DNA of 64,000 bases from Deltaproteobacteria bacterium (GCA_031276865.1 JAISMF010000038.1:35216-99215); one strand, 5' to 3'. Counted from the stretch's first letter, positions 25,332 through 34,800 are shown. Numbers and translations are program-made. Notes: generated by a model not told the origin, from the sequence alone.

Positions 25332-27053
25332 CTATTCCCTTTTCGTGAACCTCGTGTTCATCTCGCGGTCCACCCCCTCTTGGCGCAAACGGCACTTCGC
25401 CTCCGTCTCCCCGGGCTCGCAGACGACGGAGGAGGGCACGAAGTTCCTCACTCCGTCCGAGCAGACGGCCGCGGTCTGGCTTTTAACCGTCAAGGATCCG
25501 TTTTCGAGCTTGGCGTCCGCGCCCGACCGGCAGGTGTCGATTATCCGGCCGCCTTTGTCTTTTATGTTGGCGTAGATGTTGGCCTTGCCCTTTTCGTCGA
25601 AGCAGTAGTAATACTCAATCTCCTCGCCGGTGTTGGAGCTGGAGAAGCGGGAGCTGGAGTTCCAGCAGCCTTTGAGCCAGGGCATGTCGCCCTGGGCTCC
25701 CTGGGCTCCCGCCTCGGGCATGGTCAAGGGGGCGCCCTCGCCCGGTTTGTCCGCGCCCGGCCGGGAGGCCTCACCGCCCTCGGGCGTCCTGTTTCCGTCG
25801 GCGGGATTAGCGCCCGGCTGGTTTTGGGGATTTTCCTCCGGGCGGTTCTCTCGAGGCGAGTTTCCATCGTCTTGGAGCCTGCCGTCGTCTTGAATGGCGC
25901 CGTCGTCCGGCGGTGGATTTTTCTCGTCCGGAGTCGGTCCCTTATCGGGGAGGGTTCCGTCTTCGGGGAGGAGACCCGCCTCCGGCGGGAGATCCCCCTC
26001 CGGCGGCCTTTCGTCAACGGGGAGGTTTTCATCCACCACCGGGCCGACCGGAAGAGTTCCATCGGGAAGGGTTCCGTCCGGAAGGGTTCCGTCCGGAAGG
26101 GTTCCGGCGTAAGCCGGATCGAAGGGATCGGTTCCGCCGTACAAGGCGCCGCCCTGGCCCGGGATCTCTCTTACGACGCCGTCCGCCTCCGGCGGGTCCT
26201 TATCCGGAAGGTCCCGCTCGGGAATCGCCAGCTCCCTTCCGGGAAGGGGCGCGGCCTCGGCTCGGTCGGGGAGGACGCAGGCGCCCAGTTTTCCATCGTA
26301 CTCCATTCTAATCTCGTAGAGTTTCCCCCACAGGGATCCGGCTCCGGACGGATCGAAGGCCGGCGCGGGAACCTGGAAGGGGAGGAGCTTTAAAAGGAAG
26401 AGGATGAGGAGGAGTAAAAGGAGGGGAAGGAGCAGCAAGAGGAGGGTCCAGAGGATCCACCAGGGAAAGGCGCCCGCCAGGGCCGGGGCCGCGGCCGCGG
26501 CCATGAACCCGGCGGGGGCCGGAACGGCCGGGGCCTGAACCCGGGGAAGGGTTGGGGCCGAAACGAAGGGCCCCGCGCCCTCGGTTAATTCGGCGGGCAT
26601 GCTCTCGGAACCGGCCTGAAGCTCGTCCGTGCCCCAGCCGGCCGCGACCAGTCGGCCGTCCACCCAAAAGAGCTTGAAGCTGGCCCGGGTTTCCAGGATG
26701 CCCTCCACGCACTTTCCGGCGTAGGCGCGGTTGGACGAGGGGGAGGCCTTGAGCTTTAGGGCCAGATCCTTAAAATCCGCCAGCCTCTCTTCGAGGGTTT
26801 TTTCGGCCCGCTCCCTTTCGTCCGGGGGAAGCTCCTCCAGGGGGACGGGCGTCCCCGGGATCGGGGGGTGCCATTTAAGCTCGCCCGTCGTTTGGTTTAT
26901 TTCCGGCTCGGCTAATAAAAGGGGGGGCTTTCCGGAAATCTCCCGCTCCAGAAGCTGGACCAGGAGGCTGTACTTCTCGAGGACGGCGGAGCCCTCGACG
27001 GATTTGAGCCTGATCTCCTTGATCTTGGAAACGCGTAGGGGGGTCTTGGCCAT
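25332..27053 (-). CDS. SrfA-like protein 4, with long repetitive periplasmic linker
   Basis: 573 residues, the longest of the five. The N-terminal domain has TGELKWHPPIPGTPVPLEELPPDE and closes FKLFWVDGRLVAAGWGTD. The membrane helix is a Leu-rich stretch preceded by FPWWILWTL. The ~200-residue linker is proline/acid-rich and includes four consecutive GTLPD units from 15-bp DNA repeats at about 26050-26110, then many D-G-x-L-P-D/P-P-E units. The C-terminal domain keeps six cysteines (KGCW, YYCFDE, DTCR, AVCS, VVCE, AKCR). The linker could span a thick periplasm or peptidoglycan. AGGAGG five bases before the ATG supports the start. 28 bases separate it from the upstream protease gene, so the two are probably cotranscribed. 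Confidence 0.7.
   Translation of the reverse strand: MAKTPLRVSKIKEIRLKSVEGSAVLEKYSLLVQLLEREISGKPPLLLAEPEINQTTGELKWHPPIPGTPVPLEELPPDERERAEKTLEERLADFKDLALKLKASPSSNRAYAGKCVEGILETRASFKLFWVDGRLVAAGWGTDELQAGSESMPAELTEGAGPFVSAPTLPRVQAPAVPAPAGFMAAAAAPALAGAFPWWILWTLLLLLLPLLLLLLILFLLKLLPFQVPAPAFDPSGAGSLWGKLYEIRMEYDGKLGACVLPDRAEAAPLPGRELAIPERDLPDKDPPEADGVVREIPGQGGALYGGTDPFDPAYAGTLPDGTLPDGTLPDGTLPVGPVVDENLPVDERPPEGDLPPEAGLLPEDGTLPDKGPTPDEKNPPPDDGAIQDDGRLQDDGNSPRENRPEENPQNQPGANPADGNRTPEGGEASRPGADKPGEGAPLTMPEAGAQGAQGDMPWLKGCWNSSSRFSSSNTGEEIEYYYCFDEKGKANIYANIKDKGGRIIDTCRSGADAKLENGSLTVKSQTAAVCSDGVRNFVPSSVVCEPGETEAKCRLRQEGVDREMNTRFTKRE
26047..26110 (-). repeat. 15-bp in-frame tandem repeat encoding GTLPD
   Basis: About four units inside SrfA-like 4. 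Because the unit is a multiple of three, slippage would change linker length without shifting the frame. Confidence 0.75.
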
Positions 27054-27081
27054 TGGGCCTCCTAGGCCGAGCGGTGGGGGC

Positions 27082-28143
27082 TCAGCCGCCCATCTGGTAG
27101 GCGATCTTGTTTTCGCCCAGAAAATCCAAAATGGCCTGGTCGCCCTGGGAGAGGGAGCGGTAGGCGCTTTTCAGCTCGGCGTCGTAGGTGACCGCCGTGT
27201 TGATGCCCACCACGTCTCCTTGGGCGTTCACCAGGGGGCCGCCGCTGTTTCCCGCCCCCAGCTCGGCCGTGTGGTTCACCACGTCCGTTCCCTGAAACTC
27301 CTGGATGACCGAGACCACCCCCTCGGAGTAGACGATGTCCGGAGACTCGCTCTCCGGCGAGCGGCTAAAACCCGGATCGGCGGCGATGATGAAGCCCGGG
27401 TAGCCGTAGGCCGCCACCCTATCGGCTCTTTTCAGAGGCGTCCGGCTGAATTTCAGAACCCCGTGCGCGCCCGGGGCCTCGAAGAGCTCCAAAACCGCGA
27501 GATCCCGATCGAAGACGCCTCCTCCAGGATGGCTGGAGTAGCCCGCTATCTTAGCCGAAAGGGGTTTTCCCAGCGTCTTGTTGGTGACGGTTATTTTGGG
27601 GGAGTCGGATCCGATCTCCGATTCCACCACGTGGCGGTTGGTGAGGATCTGGCGATCGTTTATGAAAAAGCCCGTGCCCCGGCCCTGGGGGGTTTGGATG
27701 AAGACGGTGGCGCTCTCGATGTTGGCCCCGATTTCGGGAAACTCCGGCTCCACCCCCGTCAGGGGGGGGAGGCCGGATCCTTCCGGGGGAGCGGGATCCC
27801 TAAATAGGGGAACCGAGCTCTCCACCGGCGCGGCCTGGCAGACGTCGCCGTTCAAGGCCGTCTGGTATTTGAGGATCTCGGCCTCGAGGATGCGGACGTT
27901 TTCCCGCTGGAGGTTTTCCAGATCCAGCTCGGCCAGGGCCTGACGCTCCTGGAGCTTGGGGTAGTAGTATTTATAAAAGAGGACGGCGCCGGCCACCGCC
28001 AGCAAGAGCCCGATGAGGAAGCCTAAAAGATAGTATTTCCCGTGGGAGGCCTTGGCCGCCTGCGCCGGAGGGGGCGGAGGAGGAGGAGGAGGACCGGGGG
28101 CGTAGCCGGGGTTCGGGTAGGGATAGCTGTTGGGGTCGGCCAT
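27082..28143 (-). CDS. Membrane-anchored trypsin-like serine protease
   Basis: 353 residues. A proline-rich cytosolic N-terminus (a run of P near 18-26) is followed by one transmembrane helix (~38-58), a coiled segment, and an S1-type protease domain in the periplasm. The triad is visible: His171 in LTNRHVV, Asp214 in DRDLAVLEL and Ser300 in GAGNSGGPLVN. No PDZ domain follows, unlike DegP/DegS. It lies directly upstream of SrfA-like 4, so processing of SrfA-like periplasmic domains is a natural guess, unproven. AAGGAG precedes the ATG. Confidence 0.85.
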   Translation of the reverse strand: MADPNSYPYPNPGYAPGPPPPPPPPPAQAAKASHGKYYLLGFLIGLLLAVAGAVLFYKYYYPKLQERQALAELDLENLQRENVRILEAEILKYQTALNGDVCQAAPVESSVPLFRDPAPPEGSGLPPLTGVEPEFPEIGANIESATVFIQTPQGRGTGFFINDRQILTNRHVVESEIGSDSPKITVTNKTLGKPLSAKIAGYSSHPGGGVFDRDLAVLELFEAPGAHGVLKFSRTPLKRADRVAAYGYPGFIIAADPGFSRSPESESPDIVYSEGVVSVIQEFQGTDVVNHTAELGAGNSGGPLVNAQGDVVGINTAVTYDAELKSAYRSLSQGDQAILDFLGENKIAYQMGG

Positions 28144-29056
28144 AGTCGCTCCTTAAAAGGGGATCGCTAAAAGGTCTCCGGGAAGGCCACCTGGTCCTTC
28201 CGCGGGCCTTAGAGCCGGCGGAGGATGTGTACCGGCTGGATTTTTCCGGAATTCGTCCGGAAGGCGGCGGAGTGTCCGGTTAAAATCAAATAATGTTTTT
28301 TATATATAATTTATACATAAAAAAAATAAATAAAAATTATTAGTATGTTTTATCATGATTTTTATTACAATAGATAAAATTATGGAAAATAGCAAACTTT
28401 TGATACGGAGAAACCGACCGCTCACGGCGCTTTCAAAACGCGGGGGCTTTTTCCTTCCGAAGTGAACAATAGTAGAAATTTTCGCGGTTTAAAGGCGCTC
28501 GGAAAAAACCGTTTCCGGGTAGCGGCGATTGAAGACAACGAATGAAGACAACGAATGAAGACAACGAATGGAAACAACGAATGGAAACAACGAATGGAAA
28601 TAACGAATGGAAACAACGAATGAAAACAACGAATGAAAACAACAATTTTCAACGAATAAAATAAAGATGAAAAAGAAGCCGGAAAAAACAGGCGGGTTCC
28701 CGCCGCTTCGGCGCTTTGAACAATGGAAATCTTTATCGAGCGAAACGCCTAACCGTCAAGCGTTTTCGGAGAGCGTAAAGCGCGTCTTTCGATGTTTTTC
28801 CGCGCACGTTTTTTCCTTATCGGTCAAGACCCGCCTCCCTTTAAAGACGGCCGCGGGCGGAACGCCGCGGCCGTGGAATGGGAACGGGTTTTCACAGCGG
28901 ATTAATGAATTTAATTTAAACGGCCTCCCGTGATTGAAAAACCCGGATGAGGGGACGATAGGGATTTTCTTCCAAAAAGGGAGGCCGGTTAAAAAAATAA
29001 TGAATCAAACGAAAAAAAACTAAAGCCGGAAAGGATCCTAGTCGAGGGAGGCGGAT
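28144..29056. other. Spacer with AT-rich patch and 13-bp repeat array
   Basis: Between 28280 and 28390 the sequence is almost all A/T and probably holds the promoter for the protease-SrfA-like 4 operon. A 13-bp repeat array (28531-28634) follows. The rest, to the end of the lipoprotein gene, has no gene I can support. Confidence 0.5.
28531..28634. repeat. 13-bp tandem repeat, eight units plus a partial ninth
   Basis: Units have the form GRARAYAACGAAT (e.g. GAAGACAACGAAT, GGAAACAACGAAT), grading from one variant to another along the array. All three minus-strand frames through it are open because the unit lacks stops, giving false reading frames. The unit length is not a multiple of three and there is no start context, so I treat it as non-coding. 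Confidence 0.95.
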
Positions 29057-29905
29057 TTAGGATTTTCCGGTGTCGAAACCCTTGGCCAGCTCGATTAAGC
29101 GTGATTTCACCATCTTTATCATGGTGTCGCAGTCTGTGAGCAAGCCGTCCAGATCCTGATCCAGAAGGGTAGCCTGGTTTACGACACCTTTGTTCTGCTC
29201 CAGTTTCTTGTTGTAACCCTTGGCGCGCGCGGGGGAGGGTTTGTCGGTGGTTCTCTTCATCTCCTCTCTATGCACCGCCTCGAAGGTTTTAATGTTCGCG
29301 ACCGAAGCGTCGTTGTAATACTGGAGGATCTCCTTGGCGTCCGATGATCCGGCTTGGATCTCCTTCACCCTTTCAAGCATCTCCTCCCGGGACATCCTTC
29401 CCGCCTGGTAATCGCTTTTAAGCTTGTTGTAGGCGGCCCGGTAGCAGCCGGCGGTGGACCTGGCCGAGGTAACGGCCGAGTTCAAAGTCTTGTAGTCCTC
29501 GTCCATGTACTGCGCGTAGGTGGCGAAACGCTCCGCCTGGTTCTTCTGCTGCACGTCCTTGGTCACGATGTAGGAGACCGTGGCGCCCGCCACCGCTCCG
29601 ATGGCGGCGCCGATCAAGATGTTTTCGGTTTCCCCGGTCATGGCTCCCGCCACGGCGCCGAGGAGGGCTCCGCCCACGGCCCCTTGGGCTATTCTGGTGC
29701 TGAGCTGCTTAGCCTCCTCGCGGAGGGTGGTGATGGGTTCGTAACACTGGGGATAATGCTTGACCACGACGGTCTGCTTTCCCGGCACCGTGGCGCAACC
29801 CGGGGCGATGAAAAGCAAAGCGATCGTCACAGTCGACAGCGCCGCGAGAACAGCCGAAGGAGAGGCCGGGGCCTTTTTTCCGGCTGGTGTCTGATGGATA
29901 CTCAT
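29057..29905 (-). CDS. Putative lipoprotein with glycine-zipper domain
   Basis: 282 residues. The hydrophobic N-terminal segment ends FIAPGCATV, an imperfect lipobox with Cys ~36, so lipidation is likely but not certain. Residues ~73-113 form a glycine zipper (GAVGGALLGAVAGAMTG and IGAAIGAVAGATVSYI), as in outer-membrane-associated or pore-forming proteins. The rest is charged and helical. It carries the only glycine-zipper domain here besides the protein at 17199, suggesting shared membrane biology. AAAAGGAG supports the start. Confidence 0.65.
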   Translation of the reverse strand: MSIHQTPAGKKAPASPSAVLAALSTVTIALLFIAPGCATVPGKQTVVVKHYPQCYEPITTLREEAKQLSTRIAQGAVGGALLGAVAGAMTGETENILIGAAIGAVAGATVSYIVTKDVQQKNQAERFATYAQYMDEDYKTLNSAVTSARSTAGCYRAAYNKLKSDYQAGRMSREEMLERVKEIQAGSSDAKEILQYYNDASVANIKTFEAVHREEMKRTTDKPSPARAKGYNKKLEQNKGVVNQATLLDQDLDGLLTDCDTMIKMVKSRLIELAKGFDTGKS

Positions 29906-30236
29906 TAGAAACTCCTTTTGAAGTTAATGTGACATAAATTGAATATAATATGTGAAATGAAGAATTGTATAAATCTTCAAGGTTGAAATTGATGGAATTG
30001 TTAAAATTGAAGCGTCAATTTACAACGCGGCGAATTCAAGGGAATTTAAGCGCCGCTTCGCGGGCGGCCTTCAACATGTTATAGTTCGGGCGGCCTATTC
30101 TAGCACAATTTCCCTCCGGAAGAAAAAATTCGGAAAGCCGTAATTCGCCGGAAATTTCCTTCGAGCGGGGGAATCGAACGCGGAAAATAAGGAAGGGGTG
30201 GCAAGATTTTTCAAACCTCTTTGGCTTTTTCGCACC
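29906..30236. other. Spacer upstream of the lipoprotein gene
   Basis: About 330 bases, AT-rich near 29925-30020, consistent with a promoter for the lipoprotein gene. No open frame with a motif. Confidence 0.45.
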
Positions 30237-31409
30237 TCATCGCCTCCTGGGCGTGAGGGGCGCGTCCTTGAAGGCGGATCCCTCCCAGTTCTTCTCCGAG
30301 AGATGGCAGAGGGCGGCGGCTCCCTTTATTTTTCCCTGAGAGCAGACCACCGCCATTTGGGGGTAGCTTTCCCCCGAGGCGCAGGATATTTCGCCCGCGC
30401 TTTCCAGGCGCAGTTCCCCGGAAGAAGCGGTGGCGGTGGCCGCGGAAACGCACTGATCGGATCCCGGAGCCTTCTCCCTTATCAGCATCTCCGTCTTGTC
30501 TCCGGAGCGGCAAAATGAGAGGGTCCAGGGCTTTCCGGTTACCGAGTTCAAAAACTCCGTTCCCGGCGTCTCCCAGCATCCCTCCAGGTACTTGAAGGAT
30601 TCGATGGCGCCTCCCTCGGGAAGAACCAGGCAGACCCGTCTGGATTCCAAGTAGCGGGTCCGGTTTTTATAGAGCTCGGAAAGGGTCGATTGGTACGCCG
30701 AACCGCCGGAGGGGGCTTCCCCTTGGCCTCCGAAGACGTGGTTCAGGGAGAGGAGGACTTCGGGCCGAAAGACGAAGCCCAGGGCGATTAAAAGAAAGAG
30801 CCCGCAGACGAGTCCGGTGGCCGCGACCAGGGCGAACTTCCGCCCCGAAAGGGGGGGTCCCTTGGGCGGCGGAGGCGGCGGGGGGGGAGGGGGCGGCGGA
30901 GCCGCCTCCGGGCAGCCGTACCCAGGCGCCGGAGCCGGGAGCGAAAAGTCCTCCGGATCCGCCTGGAAGGGGAGGGGACTCGCCCCCGAGTGGCCCCAGA
31001 AGGCGCAGGTCACGTTGTCCCCGACGAGGAAGAACTCGCACGCCTCCGGGCGGGCCAGGGCCTCCCGCATGTAGACGCCCAGCTGCTTTTTTTGGAAGTC
31101 GGGGGAGCCCTTGAGGGCGTCAGCCCGGGATCGAAAGGATTCGACGAGCTGGGCTATCCGGGCGGAAGCCAGGGATCCCTCGTCGGGCGGGAGATCCCCG
31201 ACCCTTCGAGCCGAGCCCGCGAGCGAGCTGTACCATTCGATGGAGTCCTCGTCCCGGCGGATGACCGGCTCGGCGAGAAAAGAGGCGAGCTCCGGGGTTT
31301 TTTTCAGCTCGTCCCGAATAAGGCCGTGCCAGGCCACCACGGCCTTGTTGTTCAATATGACGGGAGCGCTTCCGGAGAGGCTCGATTTGGCTATCATCCG
31401 CCGCGGCAT
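30237..31409 (-). CDS. SrfA-like protein 5
   Basis: 390 residues from the ATG at 31409, which has AAAGGAG six bases upstream; a start further upstream is open but adds unlike residues. The N-terminal domain has EDSIEWYSSLAGSARRVGDL and closes FFLVGDNVTCAFWGH, the copy whose motif looks most like classical SrfA (F/W-W-G). After a run of ten or more prolines comes the transmembrane helix (KFALVAATGLVCGLFLLIALG). The periplasmic domain is short and starts at FKYLEGCWET, with the six cysteines retained (EGCW, SFCR, DQCV, ISCA, VVCS, ALCH). Confidence 0.7.
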   Translation of the reverse strand: MPRRMIAKSSLSGSAPVILNNKAVVAWHGLIRDELKKTPELASFLAEPVIRRDEDSIEWYSSLAGSARRVGDLPPDEGSLASARIAQLVESFRSRADALKGSPDFQKKQLGVYMREALARPEACEFFLVGDNVTCAFWGHSGASPLPFQADPEDFSLPAPAPGYGCPEAAPPPPPPPPPPPPKGPPLSGRKFALVAATGLVCGLFLLIALGFVFRPEVLLSLNHVFGGQGEAPSGGSAYQSTLSELYKNRTRYLESRRVCLVLPEGGAIESFKYLEGCWETPGTEFLNSVTGKPWTLSFCRSGDKTEMLIREKAPGSDQCVSAATATASSGELRLESAGEISCASGESYPQMAVVCSQGKIKGAAALCHLSEKNWEGSAFKDAPLTPRRR

Positions 31410-31553
31410 TGGCGCTCCTTTCAGCGGGAATCTGTTTTTCCGCCCCGCCCGAAGGGCGGGGCTCTCGGGGCGCGCCTTGAAACAGGCGGGCTTCACCCGA
31501 GGCTTTGAAAGCGAACTAGCCCCGGCCGGAGGCCGATGCTTTCGGCTTTCCGG

Positions 31554-33188
31554 CTATTCCGGCTCGCAGTCCTTGAGCTCCGGAGTTTTCGGGTAGGTGA
31601 TTTTTCCGGAAGAGTCGAGGACCGCGTTTTGGCCGCAGACCGCGGCGGAGCGGGCCACGCTCTTCCCGTTTTCGTCCACCACGGCGAAGCCGCCGTCCCG
31701 GTAGGCCGGAGCCAGGCCCCCCGGGGAGTGGAGACCCACGTCCTGGTAGCCGGGCGGAAGGATCCAGCTTCCCTTCCGGTCCACCTGGCCCCAGAGGCCG
31801 TCTTTTTTCACCCAGGCCAAACCGTTCTCCCTAAAGGCCTGGAAGTCCTCCAGCTCGGGGGGGAGGATCCATTCGCCGGCGGCGGAGAGGATGCCGGTTT
31901 TCCCTTTGACCGTCCCGAAGGAGAGCTCCTCGTCCTGGACGCGGGGAAGGGCGTCCAGGGACGGCTCTATTAAAAACGTTCCCTTGGCGTCTATCATCCC
32001 CCAGCCGCCGGCGTCCTTGACCAGGGCGGCGCCTCTTTTGTTGAAGTCCCGGGCGTCCGTGAACTTGAAGTCCACGACCTTTTCGCCCTTCGGGTTTATG
32101 TAGCCGAAAAGGCCTCCTTTTTTAACCCGGGCGAGTCCGTTTTCCGCGAAGGGAGCCGTGAATTCGTACTCCGGCTTTATCGCCACCTGGCCTTTGTCAT
32201 CGCAGTAGCCGAAGAGCTTGTCGTCGTTATCCTGGAAGCAGCCGATGAGCTTGTGGGGGAGTTTTCCCACCAGCGCCAGAATCCTCTCCCGGGGGACGGC
32301 CTCCAGCTTTTTTCCCGTCAGATCGTAGTAGAAGTGGGAGTCGCTGAGGTTGGTCTCCTTCACCCGGTAGCGTTTTCCATCCTCGTCCGATTCTATCAGG
32401 CGAAACTTGGGTTCAATTATCCATTTGCCGTTTAAATCCAAAACTCCGTAAAGGCCGTCCCTCGTCCGGATCTGCTGGCCGTTTAAGTCGAATTCCGGTT
32501 TGATCTCGTCCATGGAAGGCGGAATCAAGATTTTACCGCTTCCGTCCAGGAGCCCCTTCTTCCCCCCCTCGCTTACCACCGAGAGGAGGCGGCCATGCTC
32601 GTCTTTTATAAACTTCCCGATGGAGTCGAAGCCGAAGGGGGTTAAAAGTTTTCCCCCGAAATCCATGAGCGCGCACTTGTCCCGAACGAAGACCGCGGAA
32701 AATCCCAAATCCAGGCACTCGACCTTGTGGAACCTGGGGTGGTCCAGCCATTTCCCGTCTGGGGAGATCCTCCCCCACCAGTCCTTCCAGAGGCCGAAAA
32801 GCGCCGGGTCGTCCCCGTTTTCGCAGACCAAGACGTCGTCCAGAACCGGTTGGACGGCGTAGTCGCCCCGCTCGTTAATGAGCCCCCAGCCCTCCGGAGT
32901 CTGGACCCGGGCCAAGCCCCCGGCCCCGAAATTGTCCGCCTTGAGGAAGCTGGGCTCTATGGCCATTTCCCCTTTGGAATTCACGTAGCCGAAATTCCTT
33001 CCCAGGAGGAAGAAATGCAGATCCCTTCCGCCCCCTTTGGAGCCGCGGGCCTTGCCCGAGGCGTCCGGGGGAGCCGGGACGAGCTCCGCCCCGTAGCCCC
33101 GAACGGGAGAACTCATGGGGAAGAGGAGGGCGCTGATTAAAAGGATCCCGAAAAAGAGGTTCTTTAGAATTGGTTTAAGCCTGGGCAT
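31554..33188 (-). CDS. Exported WG-repeat protein
   Basis: 544 residues. An N-terminal signal/anchor (FFGILLISALLFPMSS) precedes about twelve WG repeats, each of the form G-hydrophobic-hydrophobic-D/N-x-x-G-x-hydrophobic-hydrophobic-x-P-x-aromatic: GYVNSKGEMAIEPSF, WGLINERGDYAVQP, GVLDLNGKWIIEPKF, GYCDDKGQVAIKPEY, WGMIDAKGTFLIEP, WGQVDRKGSWILPP and others. WG repeats form beta-propeller-like or solenoid folds used in binding. Upstream of the SrfA-like 5 gene in the same direction (gap ~145 bases), so it probably belongs to the same envelope system. Confidence 0.85.
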   Translation of the reverse strand: MPRLKPILKNLFFGILLISALLFPMSSPVRGYGAELVPAPPDASGKARGSKGGGRDLHFFLLGRNFGYVNSKGEMAIEPSFLKADNFGAGGLARVQTPEGWGLINERGDYAVQPVLDDVLVCENGDDPALFGLWKDWWGRISPDGKWLDHPRFHKVECLDLGFSAVFVRDKCALMDFGGKLLTPFGFDSIGKFIKDEHGRLLSVVSEGGKKGLLDGSGKILIPPSMDEIKPEFDLNGQQIRTRDGLYGVLDLNGKWIIEPKFRLIESDEDGKRYRVKETNLSDSHFYYDLTGKKLEAVPRERILALVGKLPHKLIGCFQDNDDKLFGYCDDKGQVAIKPEYEFTAPFAENGLARVKKGGLFGYINPKGEKVVDFKFTDARDFNKRGAALVKDAGGWGMIDAKGTFLIEPSLDALPRVQDEELSFGTVKGKTGILSAAGEWILPPELEDFQAFRENGLAWVKKDGLWGQVDRKGSWILPPGYQDVGLHSPGGLAPAYRDGGFAVVDENGKSVARSAAVCGQNAVLDSSGKITYPKTPELKDCEPE

Positions 33189-33771
33189 GCGGGAGGATCC
33201 GCCAAAAAGGCCTCCGGAAGCGGCGGGTCTTTCCGGAGGGAGGGTGGGGTCGGAAACGATTTCTTTCTCCTGGCGATTATAACAGAACGCAGGGCTTTAA
33301 GGTGGAGGGTTGCGGAGCTCGCCGGGGTTCAGCCCGAAGCTGAGGCTTGTCGGTGAGGACTCTCTCTTTAGTTATTTCTCTCAAATATTGATAATTTTAG
33401 TATAAATAGTAATAATTTATATAAATAAAATACTTTTTTTCTTTATTTTATCATCGCCACGGTAACGGAGGAGAGCGGAACGCCAAGAGCTGAGAGCTAA
33501 GAGCTAAGAGCGGAGAAAGCGGAGCGGCCGGGGAAGGGGGCTTCTCGCGGGGACGAAACTAAAACGGCGCCGAACACCCAACCGGCGGCTCCGTAAACGG
33601 AGCCGCCGGACGGGATACCCCCCTCCTTTTCCCTTCCCTCCACTTGACACTCGGAGCGGAAAACGCTAAGTTTATCCACGGAAGGGACTCTCCGGCGTTT
33701 CCGAATTATACCTCACGCCAGGGCGGGCCCGCTTACGAATGACGACCCGTAACGCCTGGAGGCTCTAATCC
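33189..33771. other. Divergent intergenic region
   Basis: Lies between the minus-strand WG gene and the plus-strand Rpn gene. An AT-rich core at 33375-33455 probably holds divergent promoters. AGAGCTAAG-type short repeats occur at 33485-33512. No gene seen. Confidence 0.5.
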
Positions 33772-34800
33772 ATGATTGTGTCCGAAAATGATAAGGCGAA
33801 CGTCCCGCCCGCCGATAAGACGGCCGACCAGGCCGACTGGGATAAGGCGAAATGGGACAATGTCACCGACATGATCTGGAAATGGATCATTTCAGCAAGG
33901 CCGCGGGAGTTCTTCGAGTTTTTCGATCCCCCTCTCGCCTTACTCATAGACTTCACAGTCATGCCCGAAGCGGAGTTAGACAAGCAGCTCTACCCGTTGG
34001 GAGCTGATTCATCCCGAGGCTCGGTGCGTCCGGACATCCTTTTCAAGTTACATCTAATTAATGATAAATCACGTTTACTAATTTTCTTTATCGAGCAGCA
34101 GGAGAAGAAAGACCCGCGCCTGGCCGTTCGTTGCCATATAAGCCACAACCGGCTCATTGATTTATATCCCAATCAGCTGTACGGCGGCTTAGTCATATGC
34201 ACCGGCCACATAATCGAAGGCAAGTATCTGTTAGATAAACACAAACATTACGGTATATTGAACCCGTTTCTAATAAAGGCGTTCTCTCCCGGTTCCTTCA
34301 CTCTGGAAAAACTGGAGGAGAGCCCCCTGCTTTTCGCCAGCATCATGTACGCCGTCATTCTAAAATTTGAAGCGAACGAGCGGCACGCTGGGTTGGAAGA
34401 AGCCGCGGAAACGTTTCTAGGGCACCTGAAAAGGAAGAATTTTTCCGAGGAGGATAAAGGCTTTTGCGCCAGATTCGCTTGTGAAATATTTAACGTTTTG
34501 AACAGTAACTTCAACCTTGAATTGAGAAAGGAGTATGAAATGTTGCTTAGTAAGGTGGTCGAGGATTTGAGTGCCCAGCTCGCCAGGGTGGAAGGCCTGA
34601 AAAAAGGCAGGGAGGAAGGCCTGGCGGAAGGCAGGGCGGAAGGCAGGGCGGAAGGTAGGGAGGAAGGCGAGCGCAAAAAAGCCTTGGAGGTCGCCCTGAA
34701 GACTATGGCCTTGGATATCCCCGTAGACAAAATCGCCGAGATCAGCGGGTTGTCGGAAGAGGAGATTCTTAACCTCCGGGACGGAAGCCGGAAGGACTAG
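33772..34800 (+). CDS. Rpn-type PD-(D/E)XK recombination-promoting nuclease/transposase-like protein
   Basis: 342 residues. The nuclease core is visible: SVRPDILFKLHL, then RLLIFFIEQQEKKD, fitting the D ... E-x-Q/K pattern of Rpn (YhgA-like) proteins, which nick DNA and promote RecA-independent recombination in E. coli. The C-terminus has a repetitive EGR-AEGRAEGREEG segment from 12-bp DNA repeats (about 34612-34668), a hallmark of this family, and a final VDKIAEISGLSEEEI helix. TGGAGG eight bases before the ATG. Usually present in many copies per genome; not obviously part of the srf system. Confidence 0.8.
   Translation: MIVSENDKANVPPADKTADQADWDKAKWDNVTDMIWKWIISARPREFFEFFDPPLALLIDFTVMPEAELDKQLYPLGADSSRGSVRPDILFKLHLINDKSRLLIFFIEQQEKKDPRLAVRCHISHNRLIDLYPNQLYGGLVICTGHIIEGKYLLDKHKHYGILNPFLIKAFSPGSFTLEKLEESPLLFASIMYAVILKFEANERHAGLEEAAETFLGHLKRKNFSEEDKGFCARFACEIFNVLNSNFNLELRKEYEMLLSKVVEDLSAQLARVEGLKKGREEGLAEGRAEGRAEGREEGERKKALEVALKTMALDIPVDKIAEISGLSEEEILNLRDGSRKD

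Noticed and set aside
28422..28652. Two overlapping minus-strand reading frames rich in Phe/Ile/Cys/His
   Set aside because: They are translations of the 13-bp repeat in different frames; openness comes from a stop-free unit, with no start signals or motifs.
31554..33188. Reading the exported repeat protein as a PQQ or NHL beta-propeller
   Set aside because: The repeat pattern (G-x-hydrophobic-D-x-x-G-x-hydrophobic-x-x-P) is that of WG repeats; no PQQ-type tryptophan docking motif is present.
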